This document shows, piece by piece, positions 11,031 to 55,066 of a stretch of DNA of 64,000 nucleotides (position 1 is the stretch's first letter; the number at the start of each line of letters is the position of its first letter). Where the stretch lies: positions 100,471,480-100,535,479 of the forward strand of contig OZ020599.1 in NCBI GenBank assembly GCA_963971535.1. The letters are read 5' to 3'. The notes below the pieces were generated by a model. It ran no database searches. It was not told the origin of the DNA and saw only the letters and a program-made list of their open reading frames with translations. A program made the position numbers and the translations under genes. This DNA comes from Notolepis coatsorum (taxonomy: Eukaryota > Chordata > Actinopteri > Aulopiformes > Paralepididae).

Positions 11031-11172
11031 ACCACATGGTTAACCCTTTCACTGTGACAATACATAAGGTTAACCCTTTCACTGCCACACGACAGATGGT
11101 GAACCCTTTCACTACCACACTACAGACGGTTAACCTTTCACTACCACACGATGACACGACAGAAGGTTAAAG
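11028..11172. repeat. TTAACCC satellite, small cluster (about 4-5 units)
   Basis: Units of about 30 bp with ggttaaccctttcact(g/a)(c/t)(c/a)ac and aca(g)a(t/c)ggt blocks. The family is the same as the large array at 40866-43280 and the inverted cluster at 16708-16845. Confidence 0.85.
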
Positions 11173-11507
11173 GGGAGATGAAGCGTTAAACAATATGAGC
11201 CTAGTTTGTTTGTTGTGTACCTTGGGTAAGACATGGTCCTATAATCAAATGTGAAATCCTGCTTATTTGTCTGAAAACTCAAATGTAATTTCCCCGTTTT
11301 TGCCATGGGCGCTGCCATTTTAGATTTAGCTGGATGGTGACGTCACGGTGATGGTTTGGGCTGGGTCCCGGTTTACAGTGCTGGTTAGATAGCTACGTAA
11401 ATATGGAGTGTCGTGAAAGTCAGTCAGTAAATTGTCAACCAAATGTAACGTTACCTACAGAAAAAATATATATTATATAATTATACTTGTAGTTGTATTA
11501 TCTGTAG

Positions 11508-11600
11508 GGATGGGAATTGATAAGATTTTATCGATACGATTCCATTATAGATTCTGCTTATCGATCCGATTCTTTATCGATTCCTGATCAATTTATAATT
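11508..11600. mobile_element. End of a tagggatgggaattgat-type DNA element
   Basis: The sequence tagggatgggaattgataag followed by several atcgat(a/c)cgatt repeats looks like the terminal part of a TIR transposon upstream of foxp1a exon 1. The other end is not recognisable. This is a low-confidence call based on end style only. Confidence 0.35.
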
Positions 11601-11722
11601 TAAATAAATTAATTGGAAATGCAACAGAACCGGCGTAGGGAGTTTTTCACCGAGTTCCACCCTTGAGACATTCTAACATGTTGCTGTTGCTCCGTTTGGT
11701 TCCGCAGGGCAGTGGAGTCCAG

Positions 11723-44288
<32,566 letters not shown>

Positions 44289-44323
44289 CTCTGACGTCCC
44301 GCTCGCCCCTCCACACTGCAAGC

Positions 44324-44355
<32 letters not shown>

Positions 44356-45090
44356 GTCTCTCTCCTCGTGGATGGACCTGTGAGGCTGTCGCTCTACTAC
44401 TACCAAAAGACTCTGCTTCATTACGCATTAACCAAACACATTTCTTTTATTTCTTTTTATTTTTTATTTATCTGCGATTCTTTTAAGATATTTTGTTGTA
44501 TTTTACCCGGGTCTCAATTGTGTACTCTGTGTACAGTAAAAGTGAGACAAGAAGGCCTGTTGTGGAAACTTTGTCCTTTTCTTCAAAAACAGAACATCTC
44601 ATGATGTATCTTGATTGTTATTTTATATCTGTAGACACACACACATACACAGACACACACAGACACACACACAAGGACCATGCTGAGCAGAGAAGCCAAA
44701 GGAAAGGGAATATTTATGGTCAGCACTTCATAATGAAAGACCCCCCCCCCCCCCTCCTACACGGTAGTTTTACACTATGTTTGGACTCACTACCTGATTA
44801 TATTGTTATTCCTCACATATTATACTAAAACCTTGTTTGTAGAGGAAACTGTTGAATTTGAACAATTTAAATGTACACTGCCAAGACGATTTGGTGTATT
44901 TGTACTTAACATATAATCTATTGATGAAGAAAAGAAAGAAGTAACCTCTTTATATTTGTCTGTCTTTTTCACCCCAACCATAAAACATGGCTGAATTTGC
45001 TCTAATTGAGCTTGTAAACGTAGATATTATACCATGATTGTAAACCAATACATCTCTGAATAATAAATTCCTTATGAAAGGTCTGTGGGC
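44289..45090 (+). other. foxp1a: foxp1a 3' untranslated region
   Basis: Follows the TGA stop and runs to the AATAAA at 45062. Contains a tc dinucleotide run (44322-44363), a ca-rich run near 44635-44672 and a c homopolymer near 44741. No open frame here is meaningful. Confidence 0.75.
45062..45067 (+). promoter_or_regulatory. foxp1a: Polyadenylation signal AATAAA for foxp1a
   Basis: AATAAA followed 20-40 bp later by a gt-rich element (gtctgtgggcgtgtcttgtt). It is the first canonical AATAAA in a plausible setting after the stop codon. Confidence 0.7.
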
Positions 45091-45129
45091 GTGTCTTGTT
45101 TGGTCATCAAAGTACCGTAGCGGTCCAAA

Positions 45130-45478
45130 TTGTGGTGGCCATATACATAACTAAGTATTTCTACTCAAGTACTGTACTTAAGTACAATTTCAAGCTACTT
45201 GTACTTTACGTGAGTATTTTTATTTTAAGGAACTTTATACTTTCACTCCACTACATTTCAATGGAAATATTGTACTTTTTACTCCACTACATTTATCTGC
45301 ACCCATCAGTTACTAGTTACTTTGAAGAAAGAAAGAAAGATTTTGCATAGAAAACATGGCAAAGATGTATGAAGATTATATACTTTCACATTTGAAGCCT
45401 GTCAACTTCAAGAGGATGTAATCAGAGCAGCATAACTGGACCACATAACACTTTAACATAACCTTTAATTAGAGCAGT
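45130..45478. mobile_element. Diverged copy of the cagtggtggaaag hAT family
   Basis: Shares tttcactccactacatttca, tttgcatagaaaacatggca and cacatttgaagcctg with 27406-28566. Ends are eroded. Several agagcagcataactggacca repeats follow at 45430, 45806 and 45858. Confidence 0.75.
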
Positions 45479-45479
45479 C

Positions 45480-45812
45480 AGATGGGAGGGCCAGTATCAA
45501 GATGGATGAGATCTGTGGTGTCAGGGAAATTGATTTCAAGGTGAGATATGTACGTCTCGGTTTGGACATGTGAGAAGATCGGAGGAGGGGGGGATGTTGA
45601 GAGGGGTGGAGGAGATGATTGTGGATGGGCGGAGGCAGAGAGGGAGACCGAAGCAGACGTGAAGGGGATGTGTGGAGAATGATATGAGGGACCTGGAGAT
45701 ACATGAAGACATGGCACAAAACCGTGCCCAGTGGCGTGGAGTCATCGCCTGGCCAACCTCACTGTAGTGGGAAAATAGGGATGTAAAACGAAGATGATGA
45801 TGATTTAATTAG
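45480..45812 (+). mobile_element. RTE-type LINE, 3' end
   Basis: A + strand translation gives FGHVRRSEEGGMLRG, a GRRQRGRPKQTWKG block and AQNRAQWRGVI. This is the C terminus of RTE-like LINEs. The end carries a gatgatgatgat tail. The frame has few disruptions but is heavily 5' truncated. Reverse-strand frames at 45465-45745 are shadows. Confidence 0.85.
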
Positions 45813-45954
45813 AGCAGCATAACTGGACTACATACTACTTTAACATGACCTTTAATCAGAGCAGCATAACTGGACCACATACCACTTCAACATAACCTTT
45901 AATCAGAGCAGCATAATGACCACATACCACTTTAACATAACCTTTAATCATCAG

Positions 45955-46300
45955 GTGGCATCTTTGTTCCGAAGGTTGCCCATCACTCTCCAACCCATTC
46001 TGTCCCCACTTCTTCTCTCCAAATCCGTGACTCCGCCTCTCACTCTGCTCCAATCACAGACGTCATCTACACAGCCTCTTCCACTTCCTCTCTTTCCATC
46101 CACCTTCCCCATCACCACCTTCTTGAACATATCCCCGCTGGATCCTCAGCACGTGCCCGCACAACTCCATCTTTCTCTTTTTCAACCTCTCCAGCAGCTG
46201 TCCTCCTTGCATACCCGCTCTTCTCAGTACCTCCTCATTCTTGATCTTATCCTTCCATGTTATCTTCCTCAGCGTCCACATTTCAAAAGAGTATCATCCT
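45955..46300 (-). mobile_element. RTE-type LINE C-terminal fragment
   Basis: Reverse frame 46063-46281 reads MWTLRKITWKDKIKNEEVLR and MELCGHVLRIQRG, the TLRK..(N)EEVLRRAG..GHVLR pattern of RTE-like reverse transcriptase C termini. No RT core remains. Confidence 0.7.
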
Positions 46301-46900
46301 CTTCATTCGAACAACATTCTAACCGTAATGCAACACGCTTGGCAAGGCCGTGGTCAAAACTGCACAGGCCTAGCTCATCTCAAGCAAGCCTAATGCTGCG
46401 TATGCACAGATATGTGCGTGAACCGAGCATATGATCATTTCTAAGCAAAGTGTGGGATTTATCAAATGAACGTGTGCTTGAGATTGTGCGTACATCTACG
46501 CACAGCTCCGACCGTGCGTACATGGCACCAAGCGGTAGAATAGGAAAACTGCACAGACGGAATAAGCTTTCATGCATTAGAGTTTCAACACCGACGTGTT
46601 GGGTATGATTCATAATTCATTATAGTTAATTGTAAAATAGAGACGGTAGTGTAATTATTGTCAAACCTTATAAATAGCATTTGGAATAGGTATTTCCGAA
46701 TGAATTCAGCATGGTTTATCTTGCTTTATCGGAAGACGTGTTACAGGGTGCTGCTCTGTTTTCAGAGATATATAGGGCAGTCTATTTGCAGAGAGAACAT
46801 AAGTAGAGTCCACTACCCGAGACACATTCTCCTTGATACCGCAATTTGGGACCCAAATTGGACATTGTTGGATGTCATAATTTCCCCAGCCCCCAACTAC

Positions 46901-46902
<2 letters not shown>
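46300..46902. other. Unassigned sequence between LINE fragments
   Basis: Contains atgctgcgtatgcacagata at 46391, also seen inverted near 60813-60831 beside the second RTE-like LINE, so part is probably transposon-flanking sequence. No gene. Confidence 0.4.
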
Positions 46903-46958
<56 letters not shown>

Positions 46959-48045
46959 CTTTATTTGTATAGCACCTTTCATACAGAAACTGCAGCTCAA
47001 AGTGCAGAAAAACAGAAAAAGACAGGCATAAAATGAGCACAAAGTGCAGACATATAAAATCACAGTTTTTCACATTAGGATCTAACATCCCAACAGGCCA
47101 CCTAGTTTATGGTTTGATTCAGTTTTAAATAGACAATAATAAAAGGAGCAAGATAAAATAGACAGAGTAAAATAGTGCAGTGCAATAAAATTGTAGAATA
47201 GAATAGATAAAAAAATATATATATATTTTGCAGTGCAATACAATTGTAGAATAGAATAGATTAAAAAATATATATATTACAGTGCAATAAAATAGTTCTG
47301 GATTACTGTTCAACAGTTCAAAGTCGTACAATGGTAAAACTGTTCTGAATGACTGTTTCAACAGTTCAAAGCCATCCCAAACCTTTGTTCGGTATCCATA
47401 GTTCAAAACATGACAGTCTTCTCTTCTGCCCGACACCACAATGCACATTTTAAGGCAAGCCATATCAGACAGTATTAAAGCTGACAGTCTCCCCTGCTCA
47501 TGACAGTCTCCTGTTGCCTGACACCACAAATGCACATTTTAAGGCAAGCCGTATCAGACAGTAGTCTCCTGCTCATGACAGTCTCTTCTGCTCGATACAC
47601 ACACTGACACACAGTTCAATACCCGACAGTTTTGAACCTGTAATAAAAAGCAATAGACAGAGTAAAATAATACAGTGCAATAATAGAATAGTAGAATAAA
47701 TAATAGTAAAATTATGCAATAGAATGGACAGAGTAAAATAGTGCTACAGTACAGCGGACTGTATTAGAAGGCTATGGTGAAGAGGTACGTTTTTAGCTTA
47801 TTTTTGAAAATATTAAGAGATATAGCTTCCCTAATGTCCATAGGTAGTGTGTTCCATAACTTTGGTGTATAGTTTGCAAAGGCTGCATCCCCGATTTTCC
47901 TTAGACTGTGGCTTGGAACCTTCAATAGACCAGTAGTTGATGATCGCAATGTTCTAGGAGGCACATAGTTGACTAGAGAATTTGCAATGTAGCTTGGTCC
48001 TGTTCCATTTAGTGCTTTGTATATAAGGAGGATACCCATTGAGAA
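46903..48045 (-). mobile_element. L2/CR1-type LINE 3' end with (ATA)n tail
   Basis: Reverse frame 47764-48051 encodes LLIYKALNGTGPSYIANSLV, RTLRSSTTGLLKVP and GDAAFANYTPKLWNTLP, then FKNKLKTYLF: the intact C-terminal block of L2-like RT. A 3' UTR extends to the aactttatttgtatagcacc block and the ata run at 46903-46955. The UTR contains a repeated cctgttgcc/acaccaca(a)atgcacatttt segment (47440 and 47521). 5' truncated. Confidence 0.88.
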
Positions 48046-48059
48046 TACCATATCAAAAC

Positions 48060-48300
48060 TAACAGCAGGCCGAGGTCAAGAGAGGACTTTACGCCAGGTT
48101 ACCCAACATCATCGGAGCAATAGACTGTACCCATGTACAGTAGATGTCAAAGCTCCATCAATAAACAAATTCAGTTATGTGAATAGAACGGGATTCCACT
48201 CGGTCAATGTGCAGATCATCTGCGATGCGCATTTGGCTGATAAAATGTCATTGCCGGTGGCCGGGAGGAACGCACGACTCCTTCAGGCCTAATTGTATTG
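48060..48300 (+). pseudogene. PIF/Harbinger transposase fragment (HARBI1-like)
   Basis: The + strand carries LPNIIGAIDCTHV (the first catalytic Asp region of Harbinger DDE transposases), VKAPSINKFSYVNRTGFHSV and NVQIICDA, then WPGGTHDSF in another frame. All match the HARBI1 order, but at least two frameshifts and a stop separate them. Only this central region survives, between an L2 fragment and the DIRS element. Confidence 0.85.
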
Positions 48301-48356
48301 AATTAAATTGTAATGTTATTACTGGGGTATCTGTATTTAAAATATCACTTAAATGC

Positions 48357-48575
48357 AGGTTATCAGGGTTATCCACTGAAGCCATAGTTATATTATCATA
48401 CTGGCCATCGCGTCTCGCTCTTTGCCATTATGAGATAACTCTTATCTCCTAGCACCTACTGTGCTCACGAACAAACAATTGCACTCACATGCATGTGACC
48501 AGGCCACGCCCCCGGGTCCTACTATATGACACCGGACATGGTCACACTCTACCTTCCTCTTTTTTGTTTCCAACA
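48357..48575. repeat. DIRS left inverted terminal repeat
   Basis: From about ggttatcagggttatcc through ctcgctctttgccattatga, cacgaacaaacaattgcact and accggacatggtcacactct to gtttccaacac. The reverse complement is found at 60521-60731 with small differences. Confidence 0.88.
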
Positions 48576-48989
48576 CGGACGTTGCAGTGCACTCCGTGAA
48601 ACTAGTTGTTATGAAACGCAGGGAGAAATTAGACAATGTTGGGTTTTCGCCGGAGGTTCACCAGCCCCTGGAATCTTCTCGGCACATCCTAACAGCGCAT
48701 CGGGCCTGTCCTGGGTTTCCTCATCTCGTGACAGCGGATCGAGGGACATCGCACGACGGTTAGCAGTCGAGCTACATCACGCACAGGTAGGCCTGCGTTG
48801 TCAGGCATTGATACTAGCATGAGTAATACTGCTTGTTGTCCCGTGAGACAGCCGTGTGATGTATTGGCGCGAGGGGCAGGATATTTGGGAAAACATGGTC
48901 GTCATGACTCTGTTTTGGGTGTTTTCCCAACTATCCTAGTGCGCACGGCTAATGCTACATTGCTGGGTCTCCGTTCTTTGTTCCCCGCC

Positions 48990-51900
48990 GAGGGCTGTCT
49001 TTTCTTTTTCTTTTTTTAAACTTACATTTTTATTGAACATTTATAGACAAACAACACAACATATACAATAACATCAACAACACTATTAAACAGACATAAA
49101 TAATAAAGAAAAAATGTAATACCCAAAAGACGAAAAATAAAAAATACTGACTTAAGCAAATATTCACATACATAAATAATGAAGTGGAAAAAACATAAAA
49201 CAATTGTCATATCTTAAACAAAAATAAAATTAGAAAACATTAAGTGTGTGACATGGGTTCAGAGACCCTCCTTGAACCTCTTTCCTCCTTTACCCTTCGC
49301 CCTCTTGTGTTTCATTTGTTCCTTCCTTTGTGATGTCGTTTTCGTTCCCCTTATAATCCTCCCACTTTTCCCATCTTTCCCCAAATTTCTCTTCCTGTAG
49401 CCTCAGCATGTGCGTTATCCTCTCCATATCCTGTATCTCCTCTACTATTCCTTCCCATTGTGCTATTGTCGGTGGGTCTTCTTTGTACCACAGTCTCGTT
49501 ATTGCTTTTCTGGCCGAATGTGTCAGGTCCCCTAAGTAAAGCACCAGTCCCGTTTGTGGTAACCCGTATCCTAATATTCTGATCATTGTCTCCCCTATCT
49601 CCTCCCAATACCCCTTCAGCTTCTGACATCCCCAGAATATGTGTGTGTGATTTGCTCCCTCCTTCCCACACATCCTCCAGCATGCCCTTTGTGTTGGTGC
49701 ATATTTTCCCTTCAACTCTGGGGTTATAAAGAATCTGATTATGTTTTTCCATCCAAACTCTTTCCATATCCTCGATCCTGTTGTTGAATGTTGTACCTTG
49801 CATATGTTGCCCCATTCCTTCTCTGTTATTCCTATCTCTAGTTCTCTCTCCCATTTCTCCCTTATGTAATCGGTCGTGTGTCCCTTGCTGTTCATTATAG
49901 CCCGGTATATTGCTGATATTACTCTTCCTTGCCCCCCTTCGTATGCCCATACTATCATCTTGATTATTCCATTCTGTTCTTCGTCTTTGGCCCCCCTTAT
50001 TTCTTTGTTGTAGTAATCTCTAACCTGTAGATATCTGAAGTGGTCCCTGTTTTCTAGTCCAAATTTCTCCTTTAATTTTTGTAGTGTCTGCATTTCCCCC
50101 TTCTCTATCATTTTGCATATCGCTGTTGCCCCCCCCCCCCCTCTCCCACCTTCTGAATCCATGATCTAACCTCCCTGGTTTGAATCTCTTGTCATGTGCT
50201 ACCCATCTCAGAACCCCTGACTGCTTCTCCAATTTGTGTGTTTTTACTACTCTGTTCCATATGGTCAAGGTGCATTTGGTGATTGGATCTAATAGTCCCT
50301 CTTTTTCTTTGAATAGTTCCCTATCTCCCACCAGAGCTTGTACCTTGTATCCCTCCCCTTCTTTTTCAATGTCTTTCCATCTTGCCTCATATCTGTCGTT
50401 ACACCAGCACGTCACTGCTCTCAGTTGTGCTGCATAATAATAATCTTGTAGGCTGGGTACTGCCATCCCTCCCTCTTCCTTTGGTAGTTGTAGTGTTTTA
50501 TATCTGACCCGTGGTCTTCTCCCCGCCCATATGAACCTCGATATCAGTCTGTCCCACTCCCTGAATTGATTCTGTGGTATTTGTATCGGTAGTGACTGGA
50601 ATAGGTACAGTAACCTTGATAGTATATTCATTTTAATGACCTCTATTCTTGAATTGAAGTCCAAGGGCATTACTGTCCATCTCTCTAAGTCTCTCTTGAT
50701 GTTCTGATTTATCTGTGTATAGTTCGCCTCAAACAGTTTCCCCACCCCTCTCGTGATGTTCACCCCTAAGTATTTAATCTTGTCCATGTCCCATCTTATC
50801 CCGTACTGTTCCCTAATTTCCGTCGTTGGGGTATAGTTCCATGCTAAGGTCTGTGTCTTTGTCACGTTTAGTTTGTATCCTGAGTAGTGGCCATATTCCT
50901 TCAGTAGATCCATCAGTGCCGGGAAGCTCTTGTCTGGTTGCCTCATATACTATCACGTTGTCCGCAAATAGGCCTAGTTTATATTCCGTTCCCTTTATCC
51001 TTACTCCCTTAATGTCCTCGGTCTGTGTGCCATAGTTGTGCCAGTGGTTCTATGAAAACGGCGAAGAGCGTTGGTGAGAGACAACATCCCTGTCTGGTAG
51101 CCCTCTCTAATCTGATTCTATCCGTCAGGCTGCCATTCACCTTAACCCTCGCTGTCGGTTCTTGATATAGCGCCTTGATCATCTTCATCACCCTCCCGTT
51201 CAGTCCGAACCTCATCAATGTTTTATATAAAAATGTCCAGCTCACACTGTCGAATGCTTTTTCTGCATCTAGGCTAATCAGTACCGCGCTACCTCCTTGT
51301 TTTTGTATCTCCTCTACTATGTGTAATGTCTTTCTCACGTTGTCCTGTGTCTGTCTCCCTTTAATAAATCCAGTTTGATCTTCATCTATAATGTCTGGCA
51401 TAAACGTCTCAAATCTCTTTGATATTATCGATGTATACATCTTGTAATCCACGTTGAGTATGGACACAGGTCTGAAACTACTACATAATTCTCTATCCTT
51501 CCCTTCCTTCGGTATCGTGGTGATTATGGCTTCCTTCCACGAGGGGGGCATTTTGCCCTCTTCCATCGTGTGTCTGAACGCCGCCCCTAACATGGGTGCT
51601 AATTCCGTTCTAAATGTCTTGTAGAATTCCGATGGGAATCCGTCGCTCCCCGGAGATTTTGTTGTTTTTAGCTCTACTAATTGCCTCTTCCAGTTCTCGT
51701 TCCGTAATTATTTTATTTAATTCTTCATTCTGTTCTTTCCCTATCGATGGTAACTCTAGCTTCTCCAGATATGCTTCTATTTCCTCTTCTCCCGCTGCTT
51801 TTGGCTGTGTGTATAGTTTCTCATAGTATTCTCTAAATATCCTCTCTATTTCAGCTGGGTCTCTCAATATTTCATTAGTCTTTGTATCCCTTATTGTGTG

Positions 51901-52499
51901 TATCGTGTTCAACTTCTGTTGCGCCCTAATTCTCCTGGCCAACAGTCTGGTCGCTTTTGGTCCCCCTTCATAGTACGTTTGTTTCATGAATCTTGCTTTC
52001 TTTTCTATTTCCGTCAATAATTCCCTATTTATCCTGGCCTTTACTTCTTTGATTTCTCCGAGCGTTTCCGGTTCTTTTGATATCTGGTGTCTCCCCTCTA
52101 GCTTCTTCAGCTTCCCTATCAGATTGTGATATGTCTCCGTTCTGGCCTTCTTCAGCATTGCTGTCTTCTCCATCAATTTCCCCCTTATCACCACCTTCAG
52201 TGTGTCCCATAGAATGTTCGGATCTACCGCCCGTTGTCATTTTCTTCCTTATACCTGGCTATCTCCTCCTTGATCTGACTCACCACCCCCTTGTTATTTA
52301 ATATTCCTACATTTAGTCTCCAGATCGTGTTCCTCCGTCTCCCTTCTAGATCTACTGTCAGATATATGGCACTGTGATCCGATATGTCCGCTACTCCTAT
52401 TCTGCTCTCCCGTACCCTGTAACTGTCCCCCGTTATCATCAAAAAGTTGTCTATTCTCGCATATGTCACGTGCTGGTGTGAGTGAGGGCTGTCTTTTCT
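48990..52499 (-). mobile_element. L1/Tx1-clade LINE with 16-bp TSD, 5' truncated
   Basis: The insertion at 49006-52483 is bounded by gagggctgtcttttct at 48990-49005 and 52484-52499. Minus-strand order: endonuclease end with SDHSAIYLTV (52224-52469), linker (51610-52194), RT (51009-51593: RPVSILNVDYKMY, DQTGFIKGRQTQDN, LDAEKAFDSVSW, TRQGCCLSPTLFA), C terminus (50020-50946), and a CX3C...HX4-6C knuckle region (49290-50162). The RT catalytic motif reads FADN instead of FADD near 50956-50970, and there are at least four frameshifts or stops. Most of the endonuclease and all of ORF1 are absent. Confidence 0.93.
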
Positions 52500-52984
52500 A
52501 AAAGGTCTTCCCTCCTCTTAACCATTCATGCTGATGGGTCAATCGGTGTCTAATGTTGGGGGTTTAACAGGGGCTTGTTTACCATTTTCATGGGTGGATG
52601 GGCTGAATCTATGAATTGTGTGCGGGACTGGTGTTTTCTCTGGTCTGCATCCCCTTAACAATTGTGTGTATGGGCTAGCCCATTCTGCAGTGTGTTAGTG
52701 GAGTTTTCGTTCATTTATTCATTTACCCCTTCATGGGTGCACACCACAGTGCTTCACTAGTAGTAGTCTTTTGTCTGCAGCCACCACTGGTGCTCCGTGC
52801 TTGTGAAGCAGGTGGCATCAGTCCTTTGCCTCTGACATGGTGGAACGGTGTCCCGCCCCGGCCGACGCCATGAGGCGAGTCGGCCCGGCAGGTGGCTGGT
52901 GGGCTGTTAAAGCCTATACCGCTGCGGTATAGAATTAGCAGCGACTAGCAACTTTGTTCGAATTGCTGTTTTTTTCTGTCAAAA
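52500..52984 (+). other. DIRS internal sequence with a LINE-tail insert
   Basis: Resumes DIRS sequence after the L1 insertion. Positions 52637-52733 resemble the dispersed LINE tail (ttttctctggtctgcatccc, cttaacaattgtgtgtat) with an attcattt run. No open coding region of note. Confidence 0.5.
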
Positions 52985-53770
52985 AAAATTCATTTCAACC
53001 TTTATTTAAAATCGTAAGCATCTGAGGTTTCCCTCATTTACAGAAACGACGATTGTACAGTACATAATAAAAACAATATTCACAGAAATTTAAACACCAG
53101 AGTAAAACAAATTAAAAACGTTTAAAAATAATTTTAAAATATCAACTAAAACAGTTACAGGTAGTCACACAATGGTCTGAAATCATACATTTAAACATTC
53201 CAAGGGAAGGGAGAACCTCCAATTTTAGCGTGAGTTGAAGGACATTCCATGAGTTAGAGGCATCACAGGAAAAGGCTGACTTCCCTAGCTCAGAACAAAT
53301 CTGAGGAACCCTAAGAACCATCCAGTCATTCGATCGAGTTGAATAGGTTCCAATATTCCAATTTAACAGTGAGGAGATATAAACAGGTTGTTTACCAATA
53401 AGGGCTTTAAAAATAAATAAATACCAGTGTTTGTTGCGCCTTTCTGCAAGAGAAGGCCAACCCACCCTATCATACAGGACACAATGGTGAGTATCATATC
53501 TGTCACCAGTTATAAATCTGAGAGCTGAGTGATATGCAGAATCCAGAGGTTTAAGAGTTGATGCCGCAGCATGCCTATAAATTACATCACCATAGTCCAA
53601 AACTGATAAGAAGACTGATTCCACAATTCTTTTTCTACTAAATAGAGGAAAATTGGATCTGTTTCTGTACAGGAAACCAATTTTCTGTCGCAGTTTAGTG
53701 GCAAGATTTTCCACATGGAACTTAAATGTTAATTTCTCGTCGAGCCACAGGCCAAGATATTTAAAATGGT
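52985..53770 (-). mobile_element. L2/Rex-type LINE, 3' end
   Basis: Reverse frame 53142-53714 (190 codons) encodes KLRQKIGFLYRNRSNFPLFS, VLDYGDVIYRHAA, ALRFITGDRYDTHHCVLYDR and SRSNDWMVLRVP..FSCDASNSWNVLQ. This is the conserved C-terminal third of an L2/Rex-like RT. The tail faces the T/A-rich 52970-53010. The frame is open across the whole piece, suggesting a recent insertion. Confidence 0.9.
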
Positions 53771-53779
53771 GTCGGGTAG

Positions 53780-55066
53780 TGGGGCCTTAGGGCCAGCCGA
53801 CGTCGAAACATCGCGCAAGGTTTTGAGGTTATTAGCTTTTGACCTAGCAACAAGCTATAACCGCAGGGCGGGCTAGGATGCTGTCAATGCTTGTTTACAG
53901 ACATCTTTGGTTGGATCAGTCTCCCCTTGAGGAGGAGAGAAGGTTTTTCCCTCCTCAGGGCTCCCCTCTCCGCAGAGGGACTTTGGTCTTTCCGCAGGAG
54001 CGCGGGCGGTATTTGACCTAGGCCCCACACCGCCTCACACCTCGCAGCCAGAGGTGAGGGCGCGGCCATGTTTCCCCCGCCTGTGGTACCCTGGACACAA
54101 AGAAAACAGGTGATCACAAGGCCGACAGCCTTGGCGGCCGAGGGATCGGCTACATTAGATGAGCACGCCCTAAAAAACCGTCGCTGTCTAGCTGTGTCTA
54201 GCTCGCTCTCCGGTCACTCCCCCCCCAACACCAGCGGGATACGGGCTCTGATTTGATCCCTTTGGCTGCGGGCCGCGTGCCTTCAGTGAAGCACAAGCGG
54301 CCCCACATTTCGCTTCTCATGGGGACAGGGGCTGACACCCAGTTGCTGGCTAGGCCTGGGTCTGTCCCTGAGAATGCTGTGCTGTCAAGCGGCTCCCACA
54401 CCACACGTTCTGCGTGTGCAGCGCGAGTTCCCCCAGCCCCGCCCTCGCCAGGCCGGGTATCACGTTAGTGCCTCCCACGGCTGGAAGACCGGTGGTGGTC
54501 AGGCAGGCGCGCATGATTTGGGTGGTAGTAATATCACTGCAGGGCTACGGTGTGTAGGTACCCACCCTATCGGGCAGTGTGGGGACCTCGCGCCTTGCAT
54601 GTCCAGCTGTAGAACGGTTCCTCAGCGATCCATGCCGGGGAGGTGTTCTGTGGGGGAGCTTTTGTCACCCAGTGTGATGTCAGCTTCCCCCGTATCAAAC
54701 CGGCCCTTTCTGTCGGGGTCCCTCCTTGGGTGCGATTGCCTCGTTGGTAGTGTCAGGGTGCGATATCCCAGCTCCACGAGATGCCCTGCTCGCGCGGTTG
54801 GCGAGTCCAGGGTTGGCAACGCACAGCGGGTGGGACCGGGCCGCCTATCTATGGTTCCTGGCGGACCAGTGCCAAATGGCGGCGGGTGTGCTTTGGGATT
54901 ATCATCACATATGGCTACAGCAGTGCCGTATGTCGAGGTGGATGGAGAGAACGCTGAGGCGGGGGCTTGTGTTGCAGTTTGCACAACCCCGCCCTCCGTT
55001 TTCAGGTTTGGTACATACCCTGTTGTTAAGGTCAGCAGCAGTGACAGCTCTGGCCGACGAGATCAA
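53780..55066 (+). pseudogene. DIRS ORF1 / pre-RT region
   Basis: GC-rich sequence. A plausible ORF1 start is ATGTTTCCCCCGCCTGTGGT at 54068, with stops soon after. The open frame 54374-55186 has no domain I can name. Near 54870-55060 the translation VLWDYHHIWLQQCRM and LLRSAAVTALADEI looks like the segment just before RT in fish DIRS elements. The LINE at 55067 cuts it there. Confidence 0.5.
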
